A DNA stretch of 41,361 nt from Funneliformis mosseae. Lineage: Eukaryota > Glomeromycota > Glomeromycetes > Glomerales > Glomeraceae. The position numbers and the translations under genes are program-made. Positions 1 through 11,051 of this stretch are shown piece by piece. Each line of letters starts with the position of its first letter. Positions within the stretch are counted from its first letter, which is position 1. Under the pieces are notes generated by a model. The model worked only from the letters and a program-made list of their open reading frames with translations. It searched no databases and was not told where the DNA came from. The stretch spans positions 1 through 41,361 of the forward strand of contig CAJVPP010000193.1 in assembly GCA_910592005.1 (NCBI GenBank), in the 5' to 3' direction.

Positions 1-1180
1 TTTTTCAAGCGAAAGTTTGATGATCATCTAAATTTTTTTTTTGTATCATTAACACTTATAAATTTACAGGTGATCATGAATTGTGTTACATTATATTTCT
101 GAAAAATTTAAGGGGTAGTTATATAATAATTTTAGACGATCTTGGACAGTTGGATATTTATGATTGCTACTGTAAAAATAGTGCGTAAATAATACTAGCA
201 AATTTACATTATTAGGGATAGCCAAATTTTCAAGAATATAAGTTTTTTCTATTTTCCAAAGTAATTCTACATAAATATTACCTTTATTGGATAATTGTCT
301 TATATATTTTTCTTTATATATTTTTATTACTGTAAGGAGGTCATTATACTTGATTCAAGTTGAGAATTTTATGAAAGCTTTAGAAAAACTGAAAGCTTTT
401 ATCTTGTGAGTTGATTGCAGAGAATTTTATTTTCTCGTTGAATTTTTTCTGCAATAGATGGATCACATTCAAAAATTTTTCTACACTTATCACTATTTTT
501 GCCAAAAATATTTTATGATAAATTTACCATTACTAATGCATATATGACTGAATCATAGCTGATTCTTGTTATATATATATTTGTAGAATGAACATCCTAG
601 TGGAGCTTTTCAGTTAAAATATATAAAGTTTTCTGAGTTCTTTTCTTTAATAGTCCAATCCCTAAGATAATTAGAATACTTTGCAAAATTAAGTTCGCAT
701 ATTTTTGCAATATATCCTGACCTATAAATATTCTTAGTGGATTTTATTTTTTTCTATGTTAAGCATTCAAGGTCTTACTTCAATCCTAAACTAGAAAATG
801 GTTAAACTCTAGTATGATTAAGTTTATTTTAGCTATTAGTTATCAAAGATAACAGGATATGTTTCACATGATCTTTTTTTGCTAAACTGATAAGATAAAG
901 GTTAAAATTTTAACCAGGTAATTCTTTATCAATATACTTGCCAAACTTTTTTCAGTTATGGTATATACTAATTCTGTAAATATTTTGAGTTTATGGTAAT
1001 CAATAAGGAAAATAGGTACATATAAAATATGGTAACTATACTTACTAAGATCTGATGATGTAGTAATTATTAACCCTTTGAGAATATTTTTCCAATTACA
1101 ATTAAGAATTCAGTACAGAACTTTTATAAAAGAATAACAGATTTAGATGAATACTTCTTGTCTCTTGACATTAGCTGTTT
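1..1180. other. AT-rich flank, no gene seen
   Basis: Very AT-rich DNA with frequent stops in all frames and no recognisable domain, RNA gene or terminal repeat. It lies outside the inverted arms of the large element and just downstream of the broken minus-strand gene that ends at 1181. It may be older repeat debris, but nothing supports a specific call. Confidence 0.5.
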
Positions 1181-1880
1181 TTATACCTTTCTTTTAACAT
1201 ATCGATATTGATCATAACTCTTAAAGGTTTTGACTGTTAATACATTCATGAATCTCAGTAAATTATATATTTCAGAAATGTTATCTGCAATAAAAACTTT
1301 AAGGTTTGATTATCTTGATTGATTTTAATAACTAATTTATCTTTTATTTTATCCTGATCATAAGTATTATATAAACTAAAGTCTTTTTCATTCAAAAAAA
1401 GAAATGAATAAATTAGAAGATATTTTAATGATCCTTTTTTATCTAACATATCTTTAGGTAATGATAGGAAAATTTCTCAAATGGTATTTAACAAGTCTTT
1501 GGAAGAAAAATTATCATTAAACTTTTATTACCTTAAAGTATATGCTACATTAAATTTTCACTCTTTTATATTTAGTGGTTGAACTAATAGAATCTTGATA
1601 GTGCTAGTTGAAGCACAGATAGCTTTTTTATTATCTAACTCATAATTAGACTTATAATTATTATAATCATCTAACTTTAAGTATTATCAATATAACTGCT
1701 TGAATTACTTAAATATTTATCAGAGCTAATGCCATTATAGCAGATGAGAATTTCACAATCAGTTTGGTCAAAATTAGTTAGTATATGCATGATATTAGTT
1801 TGATAAGATACACTAACTTTATAAAATTCAGAAGTATTTAATTTATTTTTTTGATAGATATAAAAATATATATTAAGTTA
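1181..1880 (-). pseudogene. Broken conserved gene of unknown function (tail KRKV)
   Basis: A reading frame on the minus strand is recognisable from about 1880 to the stop at 1181. Its core contains KKGSLKYLLIYSFLFLNEKD, followed by a segment ending YIIYWDSW and a basic tail ending YVKRKV. I recognise this pattern only as a multi-copy, Rhizophagus-type family without known function. The frame has in-frame TGA codons where Trp fits and a TAA TAA pair where Gln fits, plus frameshifts near 1680 and 1240. The longest uninterrupted piece is 64 codons (1255-1449). An 81-bp tandem repeat lies just upstream on the coding strand. The family memory is soft; the function is unknown. Confidence 0.45.
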
Positions 1881-1919
1881 ACAAGTAAATCGCAAATAAA
1901 CATATTCCTAATAAGTGAT

Positions 1920-2290
1920 ATTTAGGGTAGTCTTCTTTAGAAATATTATATAAAATTATGGAAGAAGACTACTCTATCACTAGTATATATCTGGGTATAT
2001 CATCCAGATAGTCTTCTTTAAAAATATTATATAAAATTATGGAAAAAGACTATCCTATTACTAGTATATATCTAGGTATATCATCTAGATAGTCTTCTTC
2101 AGAAATATTATACAAAATATGAAAAAAGACTATTTTATCACTAGTATGTATCTAGGAATATTATCTAGGATATCTTTCTTTAGAATCTTTATATAAAATA
2201 ATAGAAGAAGGATATCCTATTGCTAATATGTATCTGGATGTGACATAAAGGCTATGTCTTAATAGTATATATCCAGGCATATGTGGTATA
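1920..2290. repeat. Tandem repeat, 81-bp unit, about 4 copies
   Basis: Starts of successive units lie at about 1928, 2009, 2090 and 2170, a period of 80-81 bp. Each unit contains an internal inverted repeat (TAGTCTTCTTT ... AAGAAGACTA), so each copy can fold as a hairpin. Read on the minus strand, 81 bp equals 27 codons and the copies repeat a peptide of the form DDIPRYILVIxQSFSIILYN with Gln-type stops. The array may therefore be the repeated part of a decayed protein, possibly the upstream part of the gene at 1181-1880. The fourth copy is the most diverged. Confidence 0.85.
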
Positions 2291-2299
2291 TATGTATTT

Positions 2300-3060
2300 A
2301 AAAGATAAGTATCATCTAGAGTAGGATTAAGAAATTTGTATGTATTAGGTAAATTTTGATCCTGTACTTGTAATGTACTATACTAATTTTATTAATTATT
2401 ATGTGTATTAACTGCACTAAACTGTACTAAGTTATACTAACAGTATTAATTTTTTAACCCTGATCTAAAATAAATAAGTGCATAATCTATTATAAAAATA
2501 TTAACACTTATTATACATCTTTTATTTAAAAAGCGTAGAAACCTATACTTTTCTAGATATATACTCAGAATGATATAAATGAGCTATTCATAGTAATACA
2601 AATTGCATCTTTAATCTTAAATGTAAAATTGATATACTTATATTAATGTAATAATTAGGTTACATAATAATACACTTCTAGCAATCAAAAAGACTGGCCA
2701 TAAAAATGCATAATGCACTACCAATTCTTTAACTAATAATGAGATTATATTTTGCATTTCAAATTCTCTAACCTGCAGGTTAACGAAAGATATGTGATTG
2801 ACAAAATATATATAGTAGATATAATAAAAAATTAGTTAAAATTTAGTTAGCACTATTTTCTAATTTTAGGTTTACATTAGACATAATAACTTAATATCTA
2901 AACTAATTTAAAACTAGCAAAGCTTCTGTATTTTGTATGTAAACAGTTTACCAAAATTAAAAAATGCTTTTTGTATTCTATGAATAAATAATTATCAAAA
3001 AGCTAAAACACGTAATACACGTTTTATAGGTATTTAATAAAAGGAACTTAATACTTTAAG
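2300..3060. other. AT-rich spacer, nothing recognised
   Basis: No open frame, domain motif or repeat structure is visible between the 81-bp array and the minisatellite at 3100. Confidence 0.5.
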
Positions 3061-3099
3061 TTGAAGTTGCAATAGTCACATATGACTTAGATTAGGTTA

Positions 3100-3310
3100 T
3101 GAAGGTAACTTCATAGTCTGCCAGTATCTTCATAATATAATAGTAACTTCATAATCTGTAGATATCTTCATAATATAATGGTAACTTCATAGTCTGCCAG
3201 TATCTTCATAATATAATAGTGATATCATAATCTAATTACATGATCTGATAGTAATTTCATAACCTACTATTCATAATCTGATGGTAATTTCATAACCTTC
3301 TTATAGATAG
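3100..3310. repeat. Minisatellite, about 38-bp unit
   Basis: CTTCATAATATAAT recurs at about 3128, 3166 and 3203, alternating with CTTCATAGTCTGCCAG-like stretches; degenerate copies (TAATTTCATAACC) continue to about 3300. On the minus strand the region reads as repeated Tyr/Trp/Ile/Met-rich peptide if stops are read as Trp or Gln, so a decayed repetitive protein is possible but not shown. Confidence 0.75.
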
Positions 3311-3975
3311 CTTCTTTGTATTTATAACATTGTTTCAATCGTTCCTGTATATTATAGTAGTGATTTCATAGTTTGATGGTGGCTAAGAATGCTTTAATTT
3401 AATGATGATGTCATAATCTAATAGTATCTGCTTTCTTCTTGTTTCTAATTCATTTAGATGGTAAATTCTATATTATTGATACTGGCTTTCTGTAGCTATT
3501 TGGATATCTGGTTTTATATTAAGGATGCTGGTCTCCTACGCCTGATTGGATGCTGGATTCTATGTTAGAGTGCTTTCTCTTTGCACCTATTTAGTTGCCT
3601 TTCTAAATACTAAAATTGTGTAAAAAAAGGTGATAGGTGATACAGTAAATTCAATGTAAATCTATATCTAAATTTGATCAGTATTATGATATAATTTCTG
3701 ATTGATCTTTTAAGTACATGATCTGAAGGATCCAAGTTGACACCATAGTAGCATCATAAAAGTAGTGAGGAACTAGTATAATTCTATTAGTTCATTAGTT
3801 TCATATGCTTGTTTGGATGCTAAGTTATTATGCCCCTTAGCTTGACCCATTTGATTGCCAGAAGTGTACCATTTGCGACCCAACTATTATACCAGTATAG
3901 TATACCATTTTCACATTCTGAAGTTCAAATTATTATTACGTGATTCAATACATAATTTTATGAAATATTGTTAGA
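3311..3975. other. Spacer with weak minus-strand coding look
   Basis: No complete gene. On the minus strand from about 3600 to 3430 one frame gives a plausible hydrophilic peptide (for example PDIQIATESQYQ and NELETRRKQILLDYD), but allowing all stops to be read through makes any frame open, so this is only a hint of an old gene. Confidence 0.3.
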
Positions 3976-4128
3976 CTATTGTTCTTTAAGCTTATTAATT
4001 TGTTCTCTTAATGAATCTATTTCCAATTGCATATTTAAAATCTTACGAGTCAATACAAGCTCAATTTGCAATTCAGTATTATGCTGTCTTAATGAATAAT
4101 TTTCAGATTCTATTGATGCTATATACAT
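3976..4128 (-). CDS. Small coiled-coil ORF (50 aa)
   Basis: An intact 50-codon frame starting MYIASIESENYSLRQHN and ending REQINKLKEQ has heptad-spaced Leu/Ile with charged residues, so a short coiled coil is expected. It is a paralogue of the coiled-coil part of the arm gene at 4542-4945 (shared LTRKILNMQLE core). It lies just outside the part of the left arm that can be matched in this window. Its counterpart on the right would lie beyond the Tc1-like insertion and the window end, so the true arms may be longer than seen here. Function unknown; it may be an N-terminal exon whose zinc-binding part has been lost. Confidence 0.45.
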   Translation of the reverse strand: MYIASIESENYSLRQHNTELQIELVLTRKILNMQLEIDSLREQINKLKEQ

Positions 4129-4541
4129 TTTAAAATAATTATTTTTTATGTATCTTCAATAATAAAGTATATCAATTTGAAAATTTAAAGATGTTACAAG
4201 TATCACAGGTTTCATATTCTAACCTGTGACATAACCTGTGACAGGTTTGTTATGCTTCTTAAGGTTATTAGGCTATTTTAATTCTTTTTTGATTAGTGTT
4301 ATGAATGTCATAGGTAAAAGTAGTAATTTCTAGGAAAAAAATTTTTCTATGCTATCCCTATAGTATATGTGTGATATATGTATGCTAAAAAAATAAAAAA
4401 AAAGTTAAGAAACTCAATTTTTTCCTGTGACACTTGTGATACCTGTGACAGTCATCAAGAAAACTTTTTTTAGCCTAAAATTCCTAAAAAGCCTATCTTC
4501 TGCATTACAAGTTCTGTCATAAGCTTTTTTTTCCTATAACA

Positions 4542-4945
4542 CTAGTAATAAGTTGTATCATTTTTGTTTACTTCTAAATTTTCTACCAATATTTGCGTTA
4601 AAACCAACTTAGCCTGCTTTTTTTGATGATAATGTTCTCTTGATCTATATTTTTTTGCATGTGTATCACAATAGTCATATCTGGATCTTGTCTTCTTATC
4701 ACATTCTTTACAAGAAACTTGCCTAAAATTCTGATGAACTTTACAACCCTTTAGATTATAGCATCTCTAATTGCACACTTCTCCAGTCCTAAGAATATAT
4801 AGATAATAATAAAAATTCCAGGATAGATTCTTTTGAGATTGTGTCTCCTTTTTTCTAATTACATATTTAAAATCTTGCGAGTCAGTGTGAGTTCACATTG
4901 TAAATTAGTATTTTACCATTTTAAAGAATGATTTTTAAAATCCAT
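4542..4945 (-). pseudogene. Arm gene 1, coiled coil plus Cys/His cluster (left copy)
   Basis: Left-arm copy of the gene at 40657-41060. The first part (MDFKNHSLKW...) is a short coiled coil. After a frame change, probably an intron ending at a TTCTTAG acceptor, comes a cysteine-rich part with C-N-x-R-C, C-K-E-C and C-D-T-H pairs and a strongly basic end (YHQKKQ). In this copy the Trp codon after CN is TAG, which breaks the frame; the right copy has TGG. The cluster could bind zinc. Its place in the terminal repeats suggests a terminal DNA-binding or regulatory role, but that is inference. Confidence 0.5.
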
Positions 4946-5361
4946 TATTGTATACACTTTAGGATAATTATTTTTTATGTATCTTTATTAATAAAATATA
5001 TCACATCTTGTTCTATAAAAAATTGTCAAAGAAGGTACCAGAAGTATTTTGTTAAGTTTTTTATTGTCCCTAGAAAAATGCAGAGAAATTTTTCTGAAGA
5101 CGCTTCTAAAGACAACTATAATATCAATTTTTGGGTTTTTAAGTTTATTGATTGTGTTCTTTTATCTATGTTCTTAGTGTTCCTAGTATCCTTAGTAAAA
5201 AATAAGTTGTAAAAAAAAAATTTGAAACTTTTCTTATGCTACTTATATATGCTATATGGGTAGTATATAGATACTATATGGATGATATGTGTATAATATA
5301 CATATGCTTAAAAAATAAAAAAAGTAAAGAAGTCTAAAATTTACTAAAGACTCTAGGGATA

Positions 5362-5823
5362 CTAGGGACGCCTATCTAGAAGTCTTTTTAAGATTCTAAA
5401 AACGTCAAAAAGCCTATCTTCAATGTTCTCAAAAGTATTTTCTGCATTTTTTTTAAGGACAATTTTCTAAGGCCAGCACTTTATTATATCAGATATTTTT
5501 ATTTTATCAAGATTCCGTTTTAATGTATCTGAAGTTTGCCTATTCTGAAATATCTTATTCAACTTTTTCCGCTGATAATATGCCTTTGAATGATACTTCT
5601 GGACATGCAAATTATAAAACCCATATTTAAAAGCTGTCAGTTTTACATATCCATCTTGTTTGCATAAAGCTCGCTGATGTCTTTTCTAGTGAATACTACA
5701 CCCTTCTGGTCACATACTTCCATTCTCACAAACTATCCCTTCATCAGAGTGATACTGGCAAATGTGTTCACCCTTCACAATGTAATTATCAATAAAAATA
5801 AATATGTCATCAGAATCATCTAT
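5362..5823 (-). pseudogene. Arm gene 2, Cys/His-rich basic protein (left copy)
   Basis: A 154-codon frame beginning with an acidic segment (DDSDDIFIFIDNYIVKGE) followed by a Cys/His part containing PEGCSIH, ALCKQD and NLHVQKYHSKAYYQRKK. Cys and His spacing matches arm gene 1, so the two are paralogues. The start codon is ATA here but ATG in the right arm. In-frame TGA and TAG codons fall where Trp and Gln fit. One Cys kept on the right (YGFC) is Tyr here (YGFY), again a G-to-A change. Probably a zinc-binding protein; target unknown. Confidence 0.5.
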
Positions 5824-5943
5824 CTTCAGTATTATTTTCAGTTAATTTTTGATATCTATAATAATATTTATTTTATTTTGAACTTTTTTCCTAGGGTATT
5901 ATACCGAAGGGTATACTTAGTTATTATATTCTGAAAAAATACC

Positions 5944-8942
5944 ATAACTGAATATTCAGAGCTTTCAAACTTCCTCGACACCTTCGCTTCACACAAATAA
6001 GATTTTAAAGCTGAAGATGTTGGTGAATGCTTATATAAAATTCATAATGATAGTATCAGACTAAGACATTTTCTTAGCGCAGATAATGAGGATAAAATAG
6101 AAGCCATACTTGCAGATTGTGAAGGCCATTCCCTACATGAAATTATTAATGGTAATGAGCTACTCCATCCTATCATTAATTTTGATTTATTATGAGAAGT
6201 ATATGATAGCATTAAACCCAAACTTAAAAATAAAAAGATACGAGATTTACATATCAGTGTTGTTATAAAAGTGTGTTTAGAGATATTCCTAAAGTGAGAT
6301 CCTGAAACTATAACTATTATCAGCAGTAGTGATGCGAAAAAAATGTTTTACCATATCTCGACTACTGGTATGAAACTTAAAAATATTACACAGGTCACAA
6401 TATTCACTGAGCTTGTTTGTAAAAAACTTTCAATGTCCCTCCAGAGAAATAGTATTATAGATAATATTGCAAATAAACATTCATTTTCCTTACAAATGCG
6501 TAGTTTACTCAAGTATAATAAAAAAACAAAGGAACACATTCGTGTAAAAAAAGCAATACATCCAAATATGGAACCATTTTTGACTTCATGATTCATCTGC
6601 CTAATGATGAATCAGAAATCGCAAAAAGTCCTCTCTTAGTTGTTCCAGAACTAGAAGCTAAAGGGTGTAATAATACTAATGGTAAAATAACTCAGGAGGA
6701 ATTTGATTTTATGAAAACGTTACTCAGAAATAATTATGTCAAAGAATATACTCTTTCATCCCCCTTAGTTATTATTCCAGACTTGTTTCTATTAACTTGC
6801 AACTCCCTATTACACTGTCCATTATGTGATCAGAAGTATAGTAGTGAAAATGCCTATATTATACGAAAAAATAAAACATATAAATTTTATTGCTACTATG
6901 CTAATCAGGATCGGAAACCTAGAACACGAAATCCTTCAAAAAAACTTATTATTAATGAAACTGCTTTAGATTGAGAAAAGAAACTTTTAAGTCCTAAAAA
7001 ACTAGACTATTCTAAAATATTAGATCTTAATGATCACTTTGTTTGGGGTGATCTAATTGACATGTGTGATACAAAAGAAAAATTCACTCACAATGCTATA
7101 TACAAAGCCATTCAAGCAACAATAGTATGCATTTAAACTAATACAAAATTATGAGTATTAAAACTTGAGGATTCCGATGATGGTTTTTTCTTTAAGATAT
7201 CATCTAAGCTCGAAATTATTAAGTATGAAATTAACTTAATTGAGCTAGAAGAGAAAGTAATAAAATTAGTAAATCTAATAGATCAGGCAATCATAAAAGG
7301 GTTAATTCGATATTGAGGCATTGATTTCCTTCTATATTCATCATATTGCTCTCCATTAAATATAAAGTTTTCAACCTCTTCTTGGATTTTAAAGCACCTA
7401 TCATTGAAATAGATTCTGCTCTTATTGAGCCAATAATCTGGCATATAGAAAATGTTTGGTATAATAGAAATAAAGTTCTTTCAGAGTATGTTTTTAATTG
7501 GTTTGCATATCTTATACAATATCCTAATAAAAAACCTGATACTGTTTTAGTATTACACTCACTTTCATGTTCTGGAAAAAATATCTTGACAGATTTTATT
7601 AAAAAGGAAGTACTAGGATCAGAATTATTCTTTATGACATTAGATCTTAGAAAAGTATTGGAAAGATTTAATAGTTACATATAAGTACGAAAACTTATCC
7701 TTTTAAATGAGATTGGAATGGTCTCTGGAGAATGGTATAAGGCTAATAATCACTTAAAATCACTTATAACTGAACCATACGTGACAATAGAATGCAAAAG
7801 GCTTAAGCCTAAAATAATTAAAGACTTTGCAGAGTATATAGTTTTAAGTAATCATGATACACCACTTCGCATTGAAATGGATGATGAATGTATTGTATGT
7901 CTAGATGTATCATCTCAATGTAAAGGAAATATGGAATATTTTAAGCATTTAGGGAAAATTTTAGATAATCTAAATACACCTAGTGTTTTCATGAATTATT
8001 TACTTAAACGTGACCTTTCAGATTGGATATCACAAAATATTTCTAATACAAAAATGAGAGCAAAAACAATGCGGGATCAACTTTCTAATCCTATTAGGTT
8101 TATAATCGATTATATTTCTTCATGACCTGTTGAAAAAATTGATAGGCCATACTATACAAATTTATATTAAGAATATATTGCCTGATGTGAAAATAATGGA
8201 GAAAAAGCATTTGCTAGTGCTATTTTAGAAAAGAAGTTTTCACAAATTGATATTGATAGAACATGTTCACGAAATAATGGAGTAAGAGTATATCAGTATA
8301 TTCTTAACCGCTCTAAGATCATAGCTAAACTTCATGAATCTAGCTTAGAAGATATTGAAGAATTTTCTGACATACCTCAAGATGAGTTGCCAGCTAATGA
8401 ACCTGCAGACATTTTCATATTCAATGTGCCAGAAATTATACCTCAAAAATAATTCCACCTCAATAAGAAAAGAATGTAGTAGAACAATTAGAAGTTTTAA
8501 TCGTCTCAACATCTGAGACATCTGAGACTTCTAATCTATCTGAGCCAATAATTGACAAGATCCCTAAATATATTGAATCTAGCAATAAAAAAGTTTCTTC
8601 TGCATTTCTGGCTAGATAACAGCGAGAAGAGCATCTCAGAAAATGGGCAATCAATTATGGTGAAGACCCTGATAAGTTTATGATGATTACAGAAAAAAAC
8701 ATTAACTTTTCTCAGAAGTATTAAGACATGATGATAGTAGACGTAGAAATCATCGAATTTGCTAGAGAAAATAATATGAATCCAAATAATTTATTTACAT
8801 GACTAAAAGAGAAAGGTTAATAAGCGAAGAAATATATCTCTGGGAGTTTGAGGATATGAGAAAACCCTGAGAGTGTATTTACAATGATGAGGAATGACAA
8901 AAAAATATAAGCATATTCTAGGAGAATGGTATACTTTGGTAA
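5944..8942 (+). pseudogene. Primase-polymerase / SF3 (D5-like) helicase
   Basis: A gene of about 1000 codons that would start DNA synthesis and unwind DNA for the element. Order: archaeo-eukaryotic-primase-like motif I at 6169-6186, reading PIINFD where the family has D-x-D; a Ser-x-His-like motif (YHIST) near 6350; a zinc ribbon (HCPLC ... FYCYYAN) at about 6815-6900; then an SF3 helicase core with Walker A (SCSGKN, 7573-7590), Walker B (KLILLNE, about 7690) and the segment VLSNHDTPLR (7842). The tail is hydrophilic with TSETSET. It starts at the inner border of the left arm, with ATG changed to ATA. Frameshifts lie near 6562, 7360 and 8450. About a dozen in-frame stops fit Gln, Trp or Arg codons. 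Family assignment is firm; the gene is dead. Confidence 0.85.
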
Positions 8943-9254
8943 AGAACGAATAAGAGTGGGTTAATTAATATTAGTAGAGATGAGATTTTCATTCTTTACA
9001 ACTAGGCGATATAAAATTCTAAATTATTATTATGTATTTTTTTTGCATATTTATCTACTCGCAAATTTCAAATTGATGTAACTAGAGCGAGAGTTATATA
9101 TTTTTTCCCTTCTTTAATTCTCTGATAGTTTTTATTGACCATAGGGTAGAGAAATTACGGAATAAATTTTTTGAATTGAACTTTTTCAGATATAGAATAA
9201 CTTAAGGGTTACACATAATCTAATAGTTACTTCACAAGCTATATATACACAACC
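8943..9254. other. Intergenic region before the recombinase gene
   Basis: AT-rich leader between two co-directional genes with T-runs (for example near 9045 and 9105) and no ORF. It presumably held the promoter of the recombinase-like gene; no specific site can be proved. Confidence 0.4.
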
Positions 9255-10391
9255 ATGTTCGCAATTATAACAAAGTACGTTGCAGAGTATAAACTCAGTA
9301 AAGATATGAGTGATAAAGAACTTAGTCAACACGCTTCAGAATTACTTGAGCTTTTGACAGATAAACTGAAAAGAAACAAGGGTCATCAGCACTTTTAAAA
9401 AGGGTATAATTTTAGTAGAGAGCAGGTATTTGTACTAATCTCTGATCAGAGAATTTGCCAAAATAGAAGTCAGATGATTCCTAAAAAAGGAGGGAATGAA
9501 GCAGGTGAAGTTAATATATGCTAAATATTCAATATCATTTCAGATAGAGAAACCATCGAAAGTATAGCCCAGCGTATTGTTCAAGATAATCTTAGTAAAA
9601 AAGAAGTAAAGGTGATAGCCAAGGCTTTAACTATAACGTTCTCTAACCCTGTTACCATCACATCCCGTCTTAGTAGGCTTCAAAGAGAGTTGCGAAAACT
9701 TAATACTCTAAAAAAAATAATCTCTGCTATATTAGATAAAGAAACAACCTGCACATCTAATAAGATTCAAAAGGAGCATAGGGATCAACATGAAAATAAA
9801 GAGATTGATTTTCCAGATTACTTCTTGTTAGAATCGATTAAGGAGAGATTCAATTTGTATGACGTATCTAAGATATCCACTGTGCAAGCCCTAGCTGATA
9901 TAATGATCATGTTTTGCATCCGTCCTGCTAAAATTAAAGACTTGTATATATCTAATGAAGATGTAACTAGATACGCAAAAAACTGAGATCAGCAAAATAA
10001 TTCTCAAGTATTTAGATTATTAGAAAAGGATGGAGAGCGGGCTAAACTTCTTCTTACTTGAATTCAAAATGCAATTTCTTCTAGACAGTTGAGGGATCCA
10101 GGAGTGTCAGGAGTTAAATGGTTTAATACATTTCTGAAAAAAGATAGATTTCTTCCTGAAACTGGTAAACCACTCCTCCCTAGCTATTTGCGCAAATTAG
10201 AGGCAGTATTTGCAATCATATCAAATAGTGTGAAGTATTTATTGCATGCTATGACTATTGCTGAGTAAGTATTAAGACACAGTCTTGATAATAATACTTC
10301 ACCAGCACAGAATTATACTATAGTCAATTTTTGAAAAAGAGGATAACCATACAATTGGACAATGATATTTAAGCTCTTCGACGAAAACTAA
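9255..10391 (+). pseudogene. Tyrosine-recombinase-like protein
   Basis: One unbroken phase of 379 codons starts at ATG 9255. The C-terminal half resembles the tyrosine recombinase (phage integrase) fold: IMFCIRPAKIKDL looks like the box with the first catalytic Arg, SYLRKLEAVF like the second Arg box, and LRHSLDNNTSPAQNYTIVN like the terminal GHSS...Tyr box, with the Tyr present. The N-terminal half is helical and basic. Seven in-frame stops (TAA and TGA) fit Gln, Trp or Arg; there is no frameshift. It follows the helicase gene in the same direction. A second integrase type next to the DDE integrase at 27823-29478 would be unusual for a Polinton. It could instead be a DNA-binding protein derived from a recombinase. 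Confidence 0.55.
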
Positions 10392-10430
10392 TCACATATA
10401 TTAGTTAAAGAATTAGGATATCATTTTTTA

Positions 10431-10476
10431 ATTTATTTTTTTCGTTCGCCTAAGATATAGCATATATAAAATATCG
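10431..10476 (+). promoter_or_regulatory. Candidate promoter motif, copy 1
   Basis: AATTTATTTTTTTCG followed by AAGATATAGCATATA lies directly upstream of the start at 10482. A close relative lies in the same position before the F-box gene (13795-13832). A shared T-run plus ATATAGCATATA block upstream of two unrelated genes suggests an element-wide promoter. Confidence 0.45.
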
Positions 10477-10481
10477 CAAAA

Positions 10482-10932
10482 ATGGTAACTAATCAAAAGC
10501 ATTCATCTAATAGTACACCTAGCGAGCAGGAAGTTATTAGATACATAGAAAAATTAGTCCATATTTGAGCTAAATGAGCAAAATGCAAAAGTGTATAATG
10601 TGCTTTTCGGTAAAAATAGGGCACTAAAGAAACAATTAAAAGATTATCATTCCTAACCTAATACTTTGAAAAGGAATGTAAAAAGATTGGAAAAAGATGT
10701 GAGATCCTTAAAAATCGAATTAAAAGATCTGGATGAATGTGTGGATAAGGAAACTGTAGTCGACTTAATATAAGAAATAGTTCTCTTGCTGATTGGTAAA
10801 AAAGGTAAGAATTTCTTCTATTTGTCTGAGTCTTCTGAAGAATCTGATTCAGTTAAGACGGTAAGAGGAATGGTCTTTTATAAGCAATGAAGGAGGTCGC
10901 AATTTAAAAAGGTTAAACGTTTGGTAGTTTAA
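10482..10932 (+). pseudogene. Small coiled-coil gene
   Basis: Starts MVTNQKHSSNSTPSEQEV, then after a frameshift near 10560 reads ELNEQNAKVYNVLFGKN and a Lys/Glu/Leu-rich coiled coil (LKRNVKRLEKDVRSLKIELK) to a short Ser/Glu stretch and a basic end. TAA and TGA codons inside fit Gln and Trp. About 150 codons in total. Function unknown; the composition would suit a structural or DNA-associated helper protein. Confidence 0.45.
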
Positions 10933-11051
10933 AGTTGGCCAAGCTAAAGGGTTTAAAAAATCAGACGTTTTGCATATTTTTGATTAAAGATATTAAGTTT
11001 ATCAGATAAATAATCAAAATAGAAAGTGATCAAAAATATCTGACAGTCTTA

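Larger units (their letters stand above)
4377..5946 (+). repeat. Left inverted arm of the giant element
   Basis: The reverse complement of this stretch aligns from end to end with 39678-41217. The inner border is the translation start of the flanking gene on each side: ACCATAACTGAATAT on the left (start codon ATG changed to ATA) against ACCATGACTAAATAT on the right. The arms differ at roughly one site in ten; in the 370 bp I aligned, every substitution was a transition. Each arm holds two outward-diverged copies of one module: a leader with TATGCTAAAAAATAAAAAAAG, then a small Cys/His-rich gene pointing toward the outer end. The stretch 4946-5361 between the two genes is leader sequence without a gene. 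Long arms with inward-reading replication genes are typical of Polintons and invertron-type elements. Confidence 0.9.

Noticed and set aside
4928..5934. Plus-strand ORFs in the left arm (4928-5212, 5677-5934)
   Set aside because: Antisense to the Cys/His-rich arm genes, which are supported by conservation between the arms; the plus-strand frames are not conserved on the right.
6348..6596. Minus-strand ORF of 82 codons
   Set aside because: Antisense to the primase-helicase gene, whose plus-strand frame matches the family.
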